DNA of 20,699 nt from Nemertoderma westbladi (taxonomy: Eukaryota; Xenacoelomorpha; Nemertodermatida; Nemertodermatidae), in assembly GCA_032718475.1 (NCBI GenBank), contig JAUCBJ010003356.1:1-20699 (forward strand), written 5' to 3'. The notes beneath the pieces were generated by a model. That model was not told the DNA's origin, did not search any database, and saw nothing but the letters and a program-made list of their open reading frames with translations. The translations under genes and the position numbers were made by a program. The stretch's first letter is position 1, and every line of letters begins with the position of its first letter. Below, one piece after another: positions 9,163 through 18,330 of this stretch.

Positions 9163-10755
9163 CTACTCCTCTAAAGCCTGGGGTACCAGTCCAATGACCA
9201 TCAAACAACGCATGTACATCTTACAGTCATTATAATAAATGTTATTAGGCCATGCAGCCATGTAGTTTGCGAATCGCCCCATCTCCTCAACCAAGCGTTG
9301 GTCCCGTATCTGGATAAGTGGAGACTTTGGTTTGGGAACAGCAATAGTATTCGGTTCTAGCAAGGCCTTCATGCGCTGCTGGGAAGTATGTTGATTTAAC
9401 TGGAAAAATTCCAGGATCTCTCCAAGGCACGGATGGAGGCTGGTGAGCCGGGAATGAAGCCCATTGTGGAAACCTTCAGCATAGTTGCTGGTCCTAGGGC
9501 CGGTATTTCCGAACTGTCCCCATCTGATGAATACATCCTGCCGAAGCCAAAATCCAATACAATATTGTCGAAATTGGAAAACTTTATTGGCTGTTAAAGC
9601 GGACAGGTTTGGTAGCTGTTCATTGATCAGAGTATAGGCAACCTGATAGCGATACCCATCAGGAAGGAATTGTAAAGAACGAATCTCTTTGAACCAATAC
9701 TTTACTACAGTTTTACCCTCTGCTGTATCTTCAACACAAACACCTTTGCGGCCAAGGCTGTCTCGCTTCTCGTTTATCGCCTTAGCGAAATGAAAAGCGC
9801 AACCTAACACGGTCACCATTGGGAAAACTATATTGCAAGCATTCATTGCTGCAAGTTCGAAATCGAAAAGCCACTTAGCTGTATTAATTCTGCCACCTTC
9901 ACCGCAAAGATGATAAATGTTATATCTTAAAGCAGTAAACATCCTGATGTAGCTTCCTTCCGATTGTCCCTTCATCAGAGCGTATCCTAAAACATGGGGC
10001 TCTCCACCCACCACACCATGCACTATATACATTTCACCCGGGTTGTGCAATTCGGGAGGCGTAAACTTAAAGTTCCCATCACAGATGACAACTTCGCAAT
10101 TATTTAACAAGCGTAGATCATCGTCTGCTGAATAGAGAAGTATTTCTTCTCCCTCAATAATTTCATTGATTAAGAGGAACCGATCAGAACTGGGCTTGGC
10201 CACCTTTAACTGATCTGGTATGTTATAAATAGTGACATCTTTAGGAATCTCACGGTGTCGGTTTCTGCTTAATGACCGGCGTTTTGAGTCGAAGCCGTAC
10301 CCAGCAGATAGTTTCCCCTTAATTTCGGCAGCTACCTGTCCTCCATACTCCTGGTACTTAATATCGACAGATTGCAGGGCTCTATCGAACGCTTCTATTG
10401 GACGCTTCCGGCTGTTTCTAACTTCTGTTGTGATTTCAAACACATGTCGCTTAGCTTGTACGTTTGCCACTTTGCAATCAACTGTTGGTACACATCCGTG
10501 CGGTTTTTTGTTATAGTTTTCGGGATGATCCGGATCAGTCTGAATAGTACCGTTAGTGACCATTATTGTCGCAACACTGGTATTTGGTCCACGCTTAATA
10601 CACTGCGAGCATTTATAGTATATGTTATCTTTATAAGTCTTACTTTGTTGAAACTCGAGGACAGTTCCGGGCCATCTCAAACTATTGAATTGTATTACCT
10701 TATGTTTCCTAACAGCGGACTCAACGAATTTAGCGGGGACATGATTGAACTCCAT
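9163..10755 (-). CDS. MULE transposase with FLYWCH-like zinc finger
   Basis: A DDE transposase that would cut and join the element's ends in the nucleus. It has 530 residues in a single exon, from ATG 10755 to TAG 9165-9163. Residues 20-90 resemble a FLYWCH/WRKY-like zinc finger (C49, C52, with H77 and H86 as candidate ligands), probably for DNA binding. The catalytic core fits MULE: D226 in ICDGNFKF, D298 in FDFELAAMNA, the MULE-type C-x2-H at C319/H322 in GCAFHFAKAI, and E427 in the conserved NYAEGFHNGL. No stop or frameshift interrupts it, so it may be functional. A domesticated host gene is the alternative, but the inverted termini argue for a mobile copy. Confidence 0.9.
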   Translation of the reverse strand: MEFNHVPAKFVESAVRKHKVIQFNSLRWPGTVLEFQQSKTYKDNIYYKCSQCIKRGPNTSVATIMVTNGTIQTDPDHPENYNKKPHGCVPTVDCKVANVQAKRHVFEITTEVRNSRKRPIEAFDRALQSVDIKYQEYGGQVAAEIKGKLSAGYGFDSKRRSLSRNRHREIPKDVTIYNIPDQLKVAKPSSDRFLLINEIIEGEEILLYSADDDLRLLNNCEVVICDGNFKFTPPELHNPGEMYIVHGVVGGEPHVLGYALMKGQSEGSYIRMFTALRYNIYHLCGEGGRINTAKWLFDFELAAMNACNIVFPMVTVLGCAFHFAKAINEKRDSLGRKGVCVEDTAEGKTVVKYWFKEIRSLQFLPDGYRYQVAYTLINEQLPNLSALTANKVFQFRQYCIGFWLRQDVFIRWGQFGNTGPRTSNYAEGFHNGLHSRLTSLHPCLGEILEFFQLNQHTSQQRMKALLEPNTIAVPKPKSPLIQIRDQRLVEEMGRFANYMAAWPNNIYYNDCKMYMRCLMVIGLVPQALEE

Positions 10756-10955
10756 AAGGGCTTATGCTATAAACTATTTAATCATAAAATTATGATGTTT
10801 ATATAACATCTAGTAAACAAGTATTGACTTACTCCAGTGTGGTTTAGTGTATTATATTGCACCAAACTGAAAGTACCTACAAGTTTAGTCCCACTCATTC
10901 ATTCATTAATAGGCCTACAAGTTTAGTCTACAACATTAATTTATTAATTAATTGT

Positions 10956-11083
10956 TTCGACAATTTGGCATGTCTGTGTCGAAAGCATTTTCGATAATTT
11001 GACATGGCTGTTCGACAACTTGACTCTTTCGACATTTTGACCTGTTCGACAATTTGACTCTTTCGACATTATGACCTGAAACC
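10956..11083 (-). repeat. Right terminal inverted repeat of the MULE
   Basis: TTCGACA occurs at 11011, 11028, 11045 and 11062, exactly 17 bp apart. More divergent copies lie inward (10956 in the same orientation, 10977 inverted, and the near match TTCGATA at 10990). Read inward from 11083 it mirrors the left end. Confidence 0.85.
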
Positions 11084-11145
11084 GGTCTAAAATACCTATC
11101 TGGGGTATTTTGACTTATTTTGTGGCTTAATTTAAGATTTCGCTG
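11084..11145. repeat. Right flanking direct repeat of the MULE (62 bp)
   Basis: It starts GGTCTAAAATACCTATCTGG and ends TTTAAGATTTCGCTG. The last 51 bases are identical to 8792-8842 and the first 12 are identical to 8751-8762. This is the unexpanded version of the left repeat. Confidence 0.95.
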
Positions 11146-11955
11146 CTTGAAATTCCTGTTAGACTTAGTCCCGTCTACTTGCATTAATTATTATCGTCTG
11201 ATAAGCTAAGAGGCTTCCAAACATATATTATACAAACAGTTCTTTCCCAAGTACTAAAATATAATACTACTGTACAGGTTTTTATACACTACAGGCCATT
11301 CAACTCTAACCTTTAATGTAAAACAAGAATCAATGATCTTCGTTGATGTAACTCGACAACGCATTCAAAGAATTAGAAGATCTATATTGTTTGCAGTACC
11401 TCAACCAACATACAACACAACATGACGTAAAACCATATAATAATAATTCACATACAGTACTGTTTATATTAAAATACGTATTATACTGAAGTGGGGTGTT
11501 TAAAGGAACATATAGTACTGTAGTAGTATGTAAGTCTAAAAAATATATTCATTCGTATACCCTAAAAAACAATAATTACCGTTATACACTGTTTTGTTTG
11601 AAATATTAGAAATTACTGCGTTTTGTTTACTTAGCTTTGGTAAGTTTCCTTTTACAGCTATGCTCAAATAATTATTTTATTGCATTTCGACAACTTATTT
11701 GCATTCCGTTCTATTGGTTGTAATCCAGATAAGTAACACTTAATTGCATTCCCGCCGATTAAATTGCGTTTCGCTACCACATTACTGGACACTTAAAAAA
11801 ATCACTTATTGCACTCTAGTTTTTCGTTATTTGTTTTAATGTTCTAAAATATGTTAGCAGGTATAAATACAGTAGCTGTTCTAGGACATTATAATTCTAT
11901 GACATTTCTTATGAACACATGATATACTACGTAGTTTTTATATTTGTATGTTTTG
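11146..11955. other. AT-rich intergenic sequence
   Basis: No coding frame was recognised. The word TTGCATTCC recurs loosely (about 11698, 11745 and again near 12340), which hints at an old degraded repeat but is not resolvable by eye. Confidence 0.35.
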
Positions 11956-12167
11956 TTCAAGATTCAAGAACATTTTCGCTATTATATTAAAATTTTCTAG
12001 AACAATTTTCTAGACCTCTTAAAAATGTTCCAGAGGAAACTTCTGGAACTTTTTATACACTAGCAAACATGTTCTAGAATAGCAATTTAAAAATATCAAA
12101 AACTAGCTAGTACATTAATTTTGAACTTTTTAAAAAACGTTTTTTGATTAAAAAATAAGTTCTGGAA
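11956..12167 (+). promoter_or_regulatory. Cluster of TTCnnGAA (heat-shock-element-like) palindromes
   Basis: Perfect TTCnnGAA occurs at 11963-11970, 11995-12002, 12041-12048, 12072-12079 and 12160-12167, with near matches at 12008 and 12028. TTCnnGAA is the core of the heat-shock-factor site. Spacing is irregular rather than in contiguous 5-bp steps, and the segments near 12041 and 12160 look like diverged copies of one another (both TTCTGGAACTTT), so a local repeat could explain part of it. It lies 0.5-0.7 kb upstream of the gene at 12673. Confidence 0.35.
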
Positions 12168-12637
12168 CTTTATAAAAATAATAGCTAACATGTTGACGAA
12201 TATAATAGCTTGAATACAGTAAATAGCCTATTGTTAATCGTTGTAAAATTTATACTCGGGAATGAATTGCAATTGCAATTATTTCCTACTCGAATGGAAT
12301 GCAAAATTACATAATACATTTTCAATTAGTAGCACTTTATTGCATTCCTACCACCATTACAGTATATTATTAACTTTGATCGCTACGCTACGCCCGTGAA
12401 ATAAAATCTTAGAACGGAATCCAATAACAATTGACAATGCAGTAGAACTGCAGTTACTGTATATTTTCTTTAAAATATTCCCCCCTTTGTACGCGTACAC
12501 GTACAAGCCGGCGTTTCATTCTTAAAATATAATATATATGATAATACTATCCTTATAGGATATTTCAGATCTGCAATTTTGTAAAAAATATTTAAAGGCT
12601 TCATGATGTACTAACCTTTTTATCTCCTTTTTGTAGA
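12168..12637. other. Region upstream of the secreted-protein gene
   Basis: AT-rich and without a coding frame. At its end a pyrimidine-rich stretch followed by TTTTTGTAG (to 12637) is a good splice-acceptor candidate, suggesting a 5' UTR exon or intron upstream of the coding exon. Confidence 0.4.
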
Positions 12638-12672
12638 AATCTTATATGTTGAACAAACAAGAAATTACTACC

Positions 12673-13317
12673 ATGGAGGGCATCAAATTGCTTATTCTAA
12701 AGATTCTCATTATTTCATTCCAAACGATTTGTTGTTGGTGTGTTATTTGCGATGTTGGTGCGAAAATGTATATACATTCTGACAACAAAGAGATACTAAA
12801 CGACTTTACTGGAAGGGTCAACGATCTCCTCGGGCAATTCGGTGATTTCAATAAATCATTCATCAGAGAATGCGATTCAATTTGTCAATTGCTCACTATT
12901 AGATATGTTGGGGAACATATAGAGAGTGATACACATAATGAAGCTTCATTGGAGCTTCTTGAGGGTGATTGCGTAGAAAAGTGTTTCTATGGCAATGAAG
13001 CCGGATGCAAATATCAGCTTCAAATTCAAGAAGAGCTCGGAAGGGAGGATATAGAAGATGAGGTCAGATACTTGGGGATGGTGGAAGGATGGTTGGTAAA
13101 CCACTTTACCATTATGGATAAGTCGTGTCAATTCCAGTGTTGTACCGATAAGGAACCATGTACTGCACTCACATGGGAGTTCGATGTTGAAAGGAAAAAC
13201 GCTACTACAGCTCCAATTGTTGTGGAAACATCTACAAATATAGTAAGCGCGTCTGTATCCATCTATAATGGTCTGCATCAACTAGTTGCGATTGTTCTCG
13301 TGTTTAGATTAATGTAA
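12673..13317 (+). CDS. Unrecognised cysteine-rich secreted or GPI-anchored protein
   Basis: I do not recognise the family. I start it at ATG 12673 (context ACCATGG) rather than the in-frame ATG 27 bases upstream, giving 214 residues. Residues 5-25 are a hydrophobic signal-peptide-like segment (LLILKILIISFQTICCWC). The mature part is acidic and has paired cysteines: C67/C71, C100/C104, C112, C152, C156/C157 and C163. Two N-glycosylation sequons are visible (N60-K-S, N176-A-T). A Thr/Val/Ser-rich stretch (177-195) leads to a mildly hydrophobic C-terminal tail (201-214), which could be a GPI signal or a short anchor. A splice acceptor at 12637 suggests at least one upstream intron. Cysteine spacing and codon quality support a real gene; function is unknown and no homologue is claimed. 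Confidence 0.65.
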   Translation: MEGIKLLILKILIISFQTICCWCVICDVGAKMYIHSDNKEILNDFTGRVNDLLGQFGDFNKSFIRECDSICQLLTIRYVGEHIESDTHNEASLELLEGDCVEKCFYGNEAGCKYQLQIQEELGREDIEDEVRYLGMVEGWLVNHFTIMDKSCQFQCCTDKEPCTALTWEFDVERKNATTAPIVVETSTNIVSASVSIYNGLHQLVAIVLVFRLM

Positions 13318-13824
13318 AACATTGACGACTCAATAAGTCTAATAGAATTTCTTCACATTTATACTGTCTATTACTGGTAGGACAGTAGCAGCGGTTTCTC
13401 ATATTCTTTTAAATTATTGATTATTGATATTATCCGGCTGAAATATATAGTTGCGTTAAAATTGGAGGGCCCTTAGAATAATCAAACAACAGGTAGACTA
13501 GACATACATCGTACAGTTTATCAGTATTATTAGTCATCCATCATAATAGATAGAGGATAAGTTAATAGTTGAAGATAACACAGTCATATATTTATTCCTC
13601 CATTTTTATTAATTGGCACTATTCAGCCACCACCAATGTTAGATATTATTTAACATTTGACCAGCTTACAGTATGTTTTATGCTTTGAATAAGTTGGTTA
13701 AGTAATTAAGGAAATTTGTGAACAACAAACACATACATCCCATGCAATAATATATAATATACTAATTGTGGGGCGAGTCACGAAAGTAAGCGAGCGTAGC
13801 ATACGGGTACCACTAACTCAATCG
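13318..13824. other. Intergenic, 3' flank of the secreted-protein gene
   Basis: AT-rich. There is no canonical AATAAA close downstream of the stop. No other feature is supported. Confidence 0.4.
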
Positions 13825-13910
13825 GTGTGTCTGTTGTTCTGTTGTTCTGTTGATCTGTCGATCTGCTGTTCTATTTATCTGTCGTTCTGTTGTATCGTTC
13901 TGTTCTATTG
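13825..13910 (+). repeat. Degenerate pyrimidine-rich simple repeat
   Basis: An imperfect repetition of units close to TGTTGTTCTG, with variants such as TGATCTGTCG, over about 85 bases. It is probably an ageing microsatellite. Confidence 0.7.
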
Positions 13911-14341
13911 TCGCGTCCAATTTTAAAAGTTAATAACTCTGCCAATCCTCGAAGAAATCTGAACAAACTTAGTACACAATGTTGTCTGGCAAAAGTTTAG
14001 AAATTTTATGTTAACTATTGCTAACTTAATTATTTCTCTAGCATAATTAGGTAAAATGTATAACTCATTCATTTTTAATATAAATGTAATCTTTATTCAA
14101 TGCGTACATGATAATAATACTAGTACATGGATATTCCAACATAAGCAAAATGTTCCCGAACATTGTGTATTTAAATAAAATAAATGGCCTTCAGCGTGAG
14201 TAAATACAAGAAACATTCGAAAGCTATGTTATATCTCAGCTATTTCCCAGCCAAATTCAAATATCATTCATTACATATTTGGAATCCTTGAACACGGCTG
14301 GCTTTCCATTAGTACACAAACAAATCACTATTCACTATAAC
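13911..14341. other. Intergenic sequence before the 20-bp satellite
   Basis: AT-rich with no recognised gene or element end. Confidence 0.4.
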
Positions 14342-14616
14342 AACTCACTGCCCAATAAGAGGACTCACTGTCCAATACGAGGACTCACAGTCTAATACGA
14401 GGACTCACTGTCCAATACGAGGACTCACTGTCTAATACGAAGACTCACTGTCCAATACGAGGACTCACTGTCCAATACGAGGACTCACTGTCCCATACGA
14501 GGACTCACTGCCCAATACGAGGACTCACTGTCTAATACTAGGACTCACTGTCCAATACAGGAACTCACTGTCCAATTCAGGAACTCACTGTCCAATACGA
14601 GGACAGTTCCAATACG
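14342..14616 (+). repeat. 20-bp satellite, left block (about 14 units)
   Basis: Tandem copies close to GAGGACTCACTGTCCAATAC, the same family as the large block after the LINE. Units vary mainly in the hexamer between CCAAT and ACTCACTG. The last unit is slightly shortened (GAGGACAGTTCCAATACG, to 14616) before unique sequence. Confidence 0.97.
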
Positions 14617-16434
14617 CTTATAACTCTGTTTACATATTTGGAGCGCCACGTCCTAAAGGAACTGTTAATATTTCCCGAAAGTGAATAATATTTGTCAGAG
14701 ATTATATATTACGATCAGTCGAATAATACGGTAGGCTTACACCATCAATCATTAAGCTTCCGAATTCAGTCTCCCGGGTATATCCAGCGGGTGAATGATT
14801 GCGCATAGACTGGCTTCGGCTAATGTAGTGTATCAAATACTCGCCATAGGCTAAAGACTATATATCATCTAAAAGACATCCTAATTTGGCAGGTTAAACT
14901 GTCAACAGTTCCCCCTGAGGTCTTTAAAATACCTGAGTGTTTAAAGCTCGTCTATCCCATCATAGTAGACACGTACCGAACAACAAGAGTCCCACAAGAA
15001 ATGAAAACAAATAAGTTGGTGCCAGTTCCCAAGAAGGGCAACCTAACACTCTATGGTTCTTTTCGGGGAATCTCATTGATCTCGATTGCTGCAAAGCTAT
15101 ACAATAGGATTCTATTAAATCGCATCAGGGATCCCATTGAGAGACTGCTCCGTGGAAATCAGAATGGGTTCCGTAAAGGTCGTGGGACCATGGAGCCCAT
15201 TTTGGCACTTAGAAGGATAATTGAAGAGTTATCAAAAAAGAAAGACAGGCATCTGGCTGTTATCTTTGTTGACTTCTTCAAGGCCTTTGATTCAGTCTCT
15301 CGCTCACGTATGTTCAGCATACTTTCATTATATGGGATTCCTGATGAAATTATTGCAGCAATCAGATCAGTATACGATGGTTCGACAACATTTGTGTCTA
15401 CTGTTGACGGTGACACAGAACCATTTGAAGTGTTATGGGGCGTCCTCCAAGGAGACACACTTGCACCATTCTTGTTCATTATTGTGGTTGACTATGTTCT
15501 ACGCATGTCCTTAGATCATTATAATGATGATGGGGTGATGATAACTCCACCTACTGGCTCCAGAAGTCGAGGAAATCCTGCCAAGTACCTAACTGATCTA
15601 GACTTTGCTGATGACTTAGGAGTACTCTCAGAATCATTAGAGGGAGCCCAACGGCTCCTCAGCTCATTAGAACATGCTGCTTCTAGTGTTGGTCTTTTTA
15701 TTAACTCCAGAAAGACCAAAATTCTGACAGTTAACTTTGAAAGTCCTCAGCAAGTCTCTGATCGGATGAGCATAAGCTCAAAGGATGGTATGCTTGAGCA
15801 TGTGGACGACTTCTGTTACCTGGGATCATGGATCCGGAAGTCAGGTGAGGACCTTCGAATACGTAAGGGAAAGGCATGGGCAGCCTTGAATAGGCTTTCC
15901 AGGATTTGGAAGTCACCGAGAATTAATCGGAAACTTAAGGTCCGATTATTTAGAGCAGCAGTAGTTCCAGTACTCCTCTACGGGAGTCCATGCTGGGCTC
16001 TAACTGCTGAGGACACCAAATCTCTGGATGGCACATTCACAAGAATGCTACGCCGGGTTCATTGTGTCAAGTACAATGCACACATCTCCAACCAGACACT
16101 ATATAACATTGGAGGTGTCTCATTGGTTCCCCCAAGCTTGACACTAGAACAAAATCGCCTCCGCTTTGCAGGACATTGCTTTCGCCGTGAGGATCAGCCA
16201 GTGCATAATCTTGTACTTTGGCAGCCTCATGGAGTGAATAAGCATGGTGGACAGCCCATGACTTTCTTGAGACGCATCTTAAAGGACACTGGCCTTAAAG
16301 ATGCGGATGATCTAGCAAATGTCATGGGTGATAGGGAGTTGTGGCGGTGCAATTTTGTTGACAAGCCGGCACAGCATTCTTAAAAATGCAGCTGCAATGC
16401 AGCATGCCGATCCTAGTAGTAGTACTAGTAGTAG
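14617..16434 (+). mobile_element. 5'-truncated LINE-type retrotransposon inserted in the satellite
   Basis: The element lies between two blocks of the same 20-bp satellite. Its 3' end is a short TAG-type tail (16414-16434, TAGTAGTAGTACTAGTAGTAG minus one base), followed at once by satellite. TCCAATACG is present at 14608-14616 and 16435-16443, as expected for a target duplication, though satellite periodicity alone could give this. No endonuclease domain is present, so it is 5'-truncated. 14617-14823 is AT-rich and its origin (element or flank) is unclear, so the left boundary is inferred. Confidence 0.75.
14824..16383 (+). CDS. Non-LTR reverse transcriptase (partial, 5'-truncated)
   Basis: Reverse transcriptase of a LINE-type element, which would copy element RNA into DNA at a nicked target. 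The frame is open from 14824 (in-frame TAA at 14821-14823) to TAA 16381-16383, and homology is clear from about 14905 (PPEVFKI). The first ATG is 15001 (460 residues from there), but it lies within the domain and is not a natural start. Numbering from it: FRGISLISIAAKLYNRIL (21-38), QNGFRKGRGT (54-63), motif A with D91 in FVDFFKAFDSV, LQGDTLAPFLF (149-159), and the catalytic box FADD (202-205). The C-terminal region has YLGSWI, IWKS, the RFAGHCFRRED segment and a terminal DRELWR block. The endonuclease is missing. Clade assignment needs a tree. The RT half is intact and not frameshifted. Confidence 0.9.
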   Translation, partial: CSVSNTRHRLKTIYHLKDILIWQVKLSTVPPEVFKIPECLKLVYPIIVDTYRTTRVPQEMKTNKLVPVPKKGNLTLYGSFRGISLISIAAKLYNRILLNRIRDPIERLLRGNQNGFRKGRGTMEPILALRRIIEELSKKKDRHLAVIFVDFFKAFDSVSRSRMFSILSLYGIPDEIIAAIRSVYDGSTTFVSTVDGDTEPFEVLWGVLQGDTLAPFLFIIVVDYVLRMSLDHYNDDGVMITPPTGSRSRGNPAKYLTDLDFADDLGVLSESLEGAQRLLSSLEHAASSVGLFINSRKTKILTVNFESPQQVSDRMSISSKDGMLEHVDDFCYLGSWIRKSGEDLRIRKGKAWAALNRLSRIWKSPRINRKLKVRLFRAAVVPVLLYGSPCWALTAEDTKSLDGTFTRMLRRVHCVKYNAHISNQTLYNIGGVSLVPPSLTLEQNRLRFAGHCFRREDQPVHNLVLWQPHGVNKHGGQPMTFLRRILKDTGLKDADDLANVMGDRELWRCNFVDKPAQHS

Positions 16435-17100
16435 TCCAATACGAGGACTCACTGTCTAATACGAGGACTCACTGTCCAATACAGGAACTCACTGTCCAAT
16501 ACGAGGACTCACCGTCTAATACATAGACTCACAGTCAAATACGAGGACTCACTGTCCAATACGATGACTCGCTGCCCAATACGAGGACTCACTGTCCAAT
16601 ACGAGGACTCACTGTCCAATACGAGGACTCACTGTCCAATACGAGGTTTCACTGTCCAATACGAGGACTCACTGTCCAATACGAGGACTCACTGTCTAAT
16701 ACGAGGACTCACTGTCCAATACGAGGACTCACTGTCTAATACGAGGACTCACTGTCCAATAGGCGGACTCACTGTCCAATACCAGGACTCACTGTCCAAT
16801 ACGAGGACTCATTGTCTAATACGAGGACTCACTGTCCAATACAGGAACTCACTGTCCAATACGAGGACTCACCGTCTAATACATAGACTCACAGTCAAAT
16901 ACGAGGACTCACTGTCCAATACGATGACTCGCTGCCCAATACGAGGACTCACTCTCCAATACGAGGACTCACTGTCCAATACGAGGACTCACTGTCCAAT
17001 ACGAGGACTCACTGTCAAATACGAGGACTCACTGTCCAATACGAGGACTCACTGTCCAATACGAGGACTCACTGTCTAATACGAGGACTCACTGTCCAAT

Positions 17101-18330
17101 ACAGGAACTCACTGTCCAATACGAGGACTCACTGTCCAATACGAGGCAATACGAGGTCTCACTGTCCAATACGAAGCAATACGAGGACTCACTGTCCAAT
17201 ACGAGGACTCACTGTCCAATGAGAGGACTCACTGTCTAATACGAAGACTCACTGTCCAATACGAGGACTCGCTGTCCAATACGAGGACTCAATGTCCAAT
17301 ACGAGGACTCACTGTCCAATACGAGGCAATACGAAGACTCACTGTCCAATACGAGGACTCACTGTCCAATGCGAGGACTCACTGTCTAATACGAAGACTC
17401 ACTGTCCAATACGCGGACTCACTGTCCAATTCGAGGACTCACTGTCCAATACGAGGACTCACTGTCCAATTCGTGGACTCACTATCCAATACGAGGCAAT
17501 ACGAGGACTCACTTTTCAATACGAGGACTCACTTTCCAATACAAGGACTCACTGTCTAATACGAGGACTCACTTTCCAATACAAGGACTCACTGTCTAAT
17601 ACGAGGACTCACTGTCTAATACGAAGACTCACTGTCCAATACAAGGACTCACTGTCCAATACGGGGACTCACTGTCCAATACGCGGACTCACTGTCCAAT
17701 TCGAGGACTCACTGTCCAATAGGCGGACTCACTGTCCAATACCAGGACTCACTGTCTAATACGAAGGCTCACTGTCCAATACGGGGACTCACTGTCCAAT
17801 TCGAGGACTCACTGTCCAATAGGCGGACTCACTGTCCAATACCAGGACTCACTGTCCAATAGGCGGACTCACTGTCCAATACCAGGACTCACTGTCTAAT
17901 ACGAAGACTCACTGTCCAATACGGGGACTCACTGTCCAATACGCGGACTCACTGTCCAATTCGAGGACTCACTGTCCAATACCAGGACTCACTGTCTAAT
18001 ACGAAGACTCACTGTCCAATACGGGGACTCACTGTCCAATTCGAGGACTCACTGTCCAATAGGCGGACTCACTGTCCAATACCAGGACTCACTGTCTAAT
18101 ACGAAGGCTCATTGTCCAATACGAGGACTCACCGTCCAATACGACGACTCACTGTCCAATACGAGGACTCACTGTCTAATACGAAGACTCACTGTCCAAT
18201 ACCAGGACTCACTGTCTAATATGAAGACTCACTGTCCAATACGGGGACTCCCTGTCCAATACGAGGACTCACTGTCCATTCCGAGGACTCACTGTCCAAT
18301 ACGAGGACTCACTGTCCATTGCGAGGACTC
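17101..18330 (+). repeat. Higher-order repeat copy A within the satellite
   Basis: Blocks in this stretch recur in order at 18321-19370. 17121-17400 corresponds to 18341-18620 (offset 1220). 17571 onward corresponds to 18601 onward (offset 1030, becoming 1050 after one extra 20-bp unit in the second copy). Copy B lacks about 190 bp of copy A near 17400-17570. Confidence 0.85.

Larger units (their letters stand above)
8842..11083 (-). mobile_element. Mutator-like (MULE) DNA transposon
   Basis: An element of about 2.24 kb with inverted terminal arrays (8842-8982 and 10956-11083) around one uninterrupted transposase gene on the minus strand. It is bounded on both sides by a 62-bp direct repeat (the left copy has an inserted C-tract). 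The usual 8-10-bp MULE target duplication was not seen; the 62-bp repeats sit where it would be expected. The intact frame and recognisable ends suggest a fairly recent insertion. Confidence 0.85.

Noticed and set aside
11690-12400. Recurring TTGCATTCC and GGAATGCAA words as ends of a miniature transposon.
   Set aside because: The words are scattered without a consistent pair of boundaries or target duplication.
12946-13281. A 111-codon frame antisense to the secreted-protein gene.
   Set aside because: It overlaps a better-supported frame that has a signal peptide and cysteine pattern; this one has neither.
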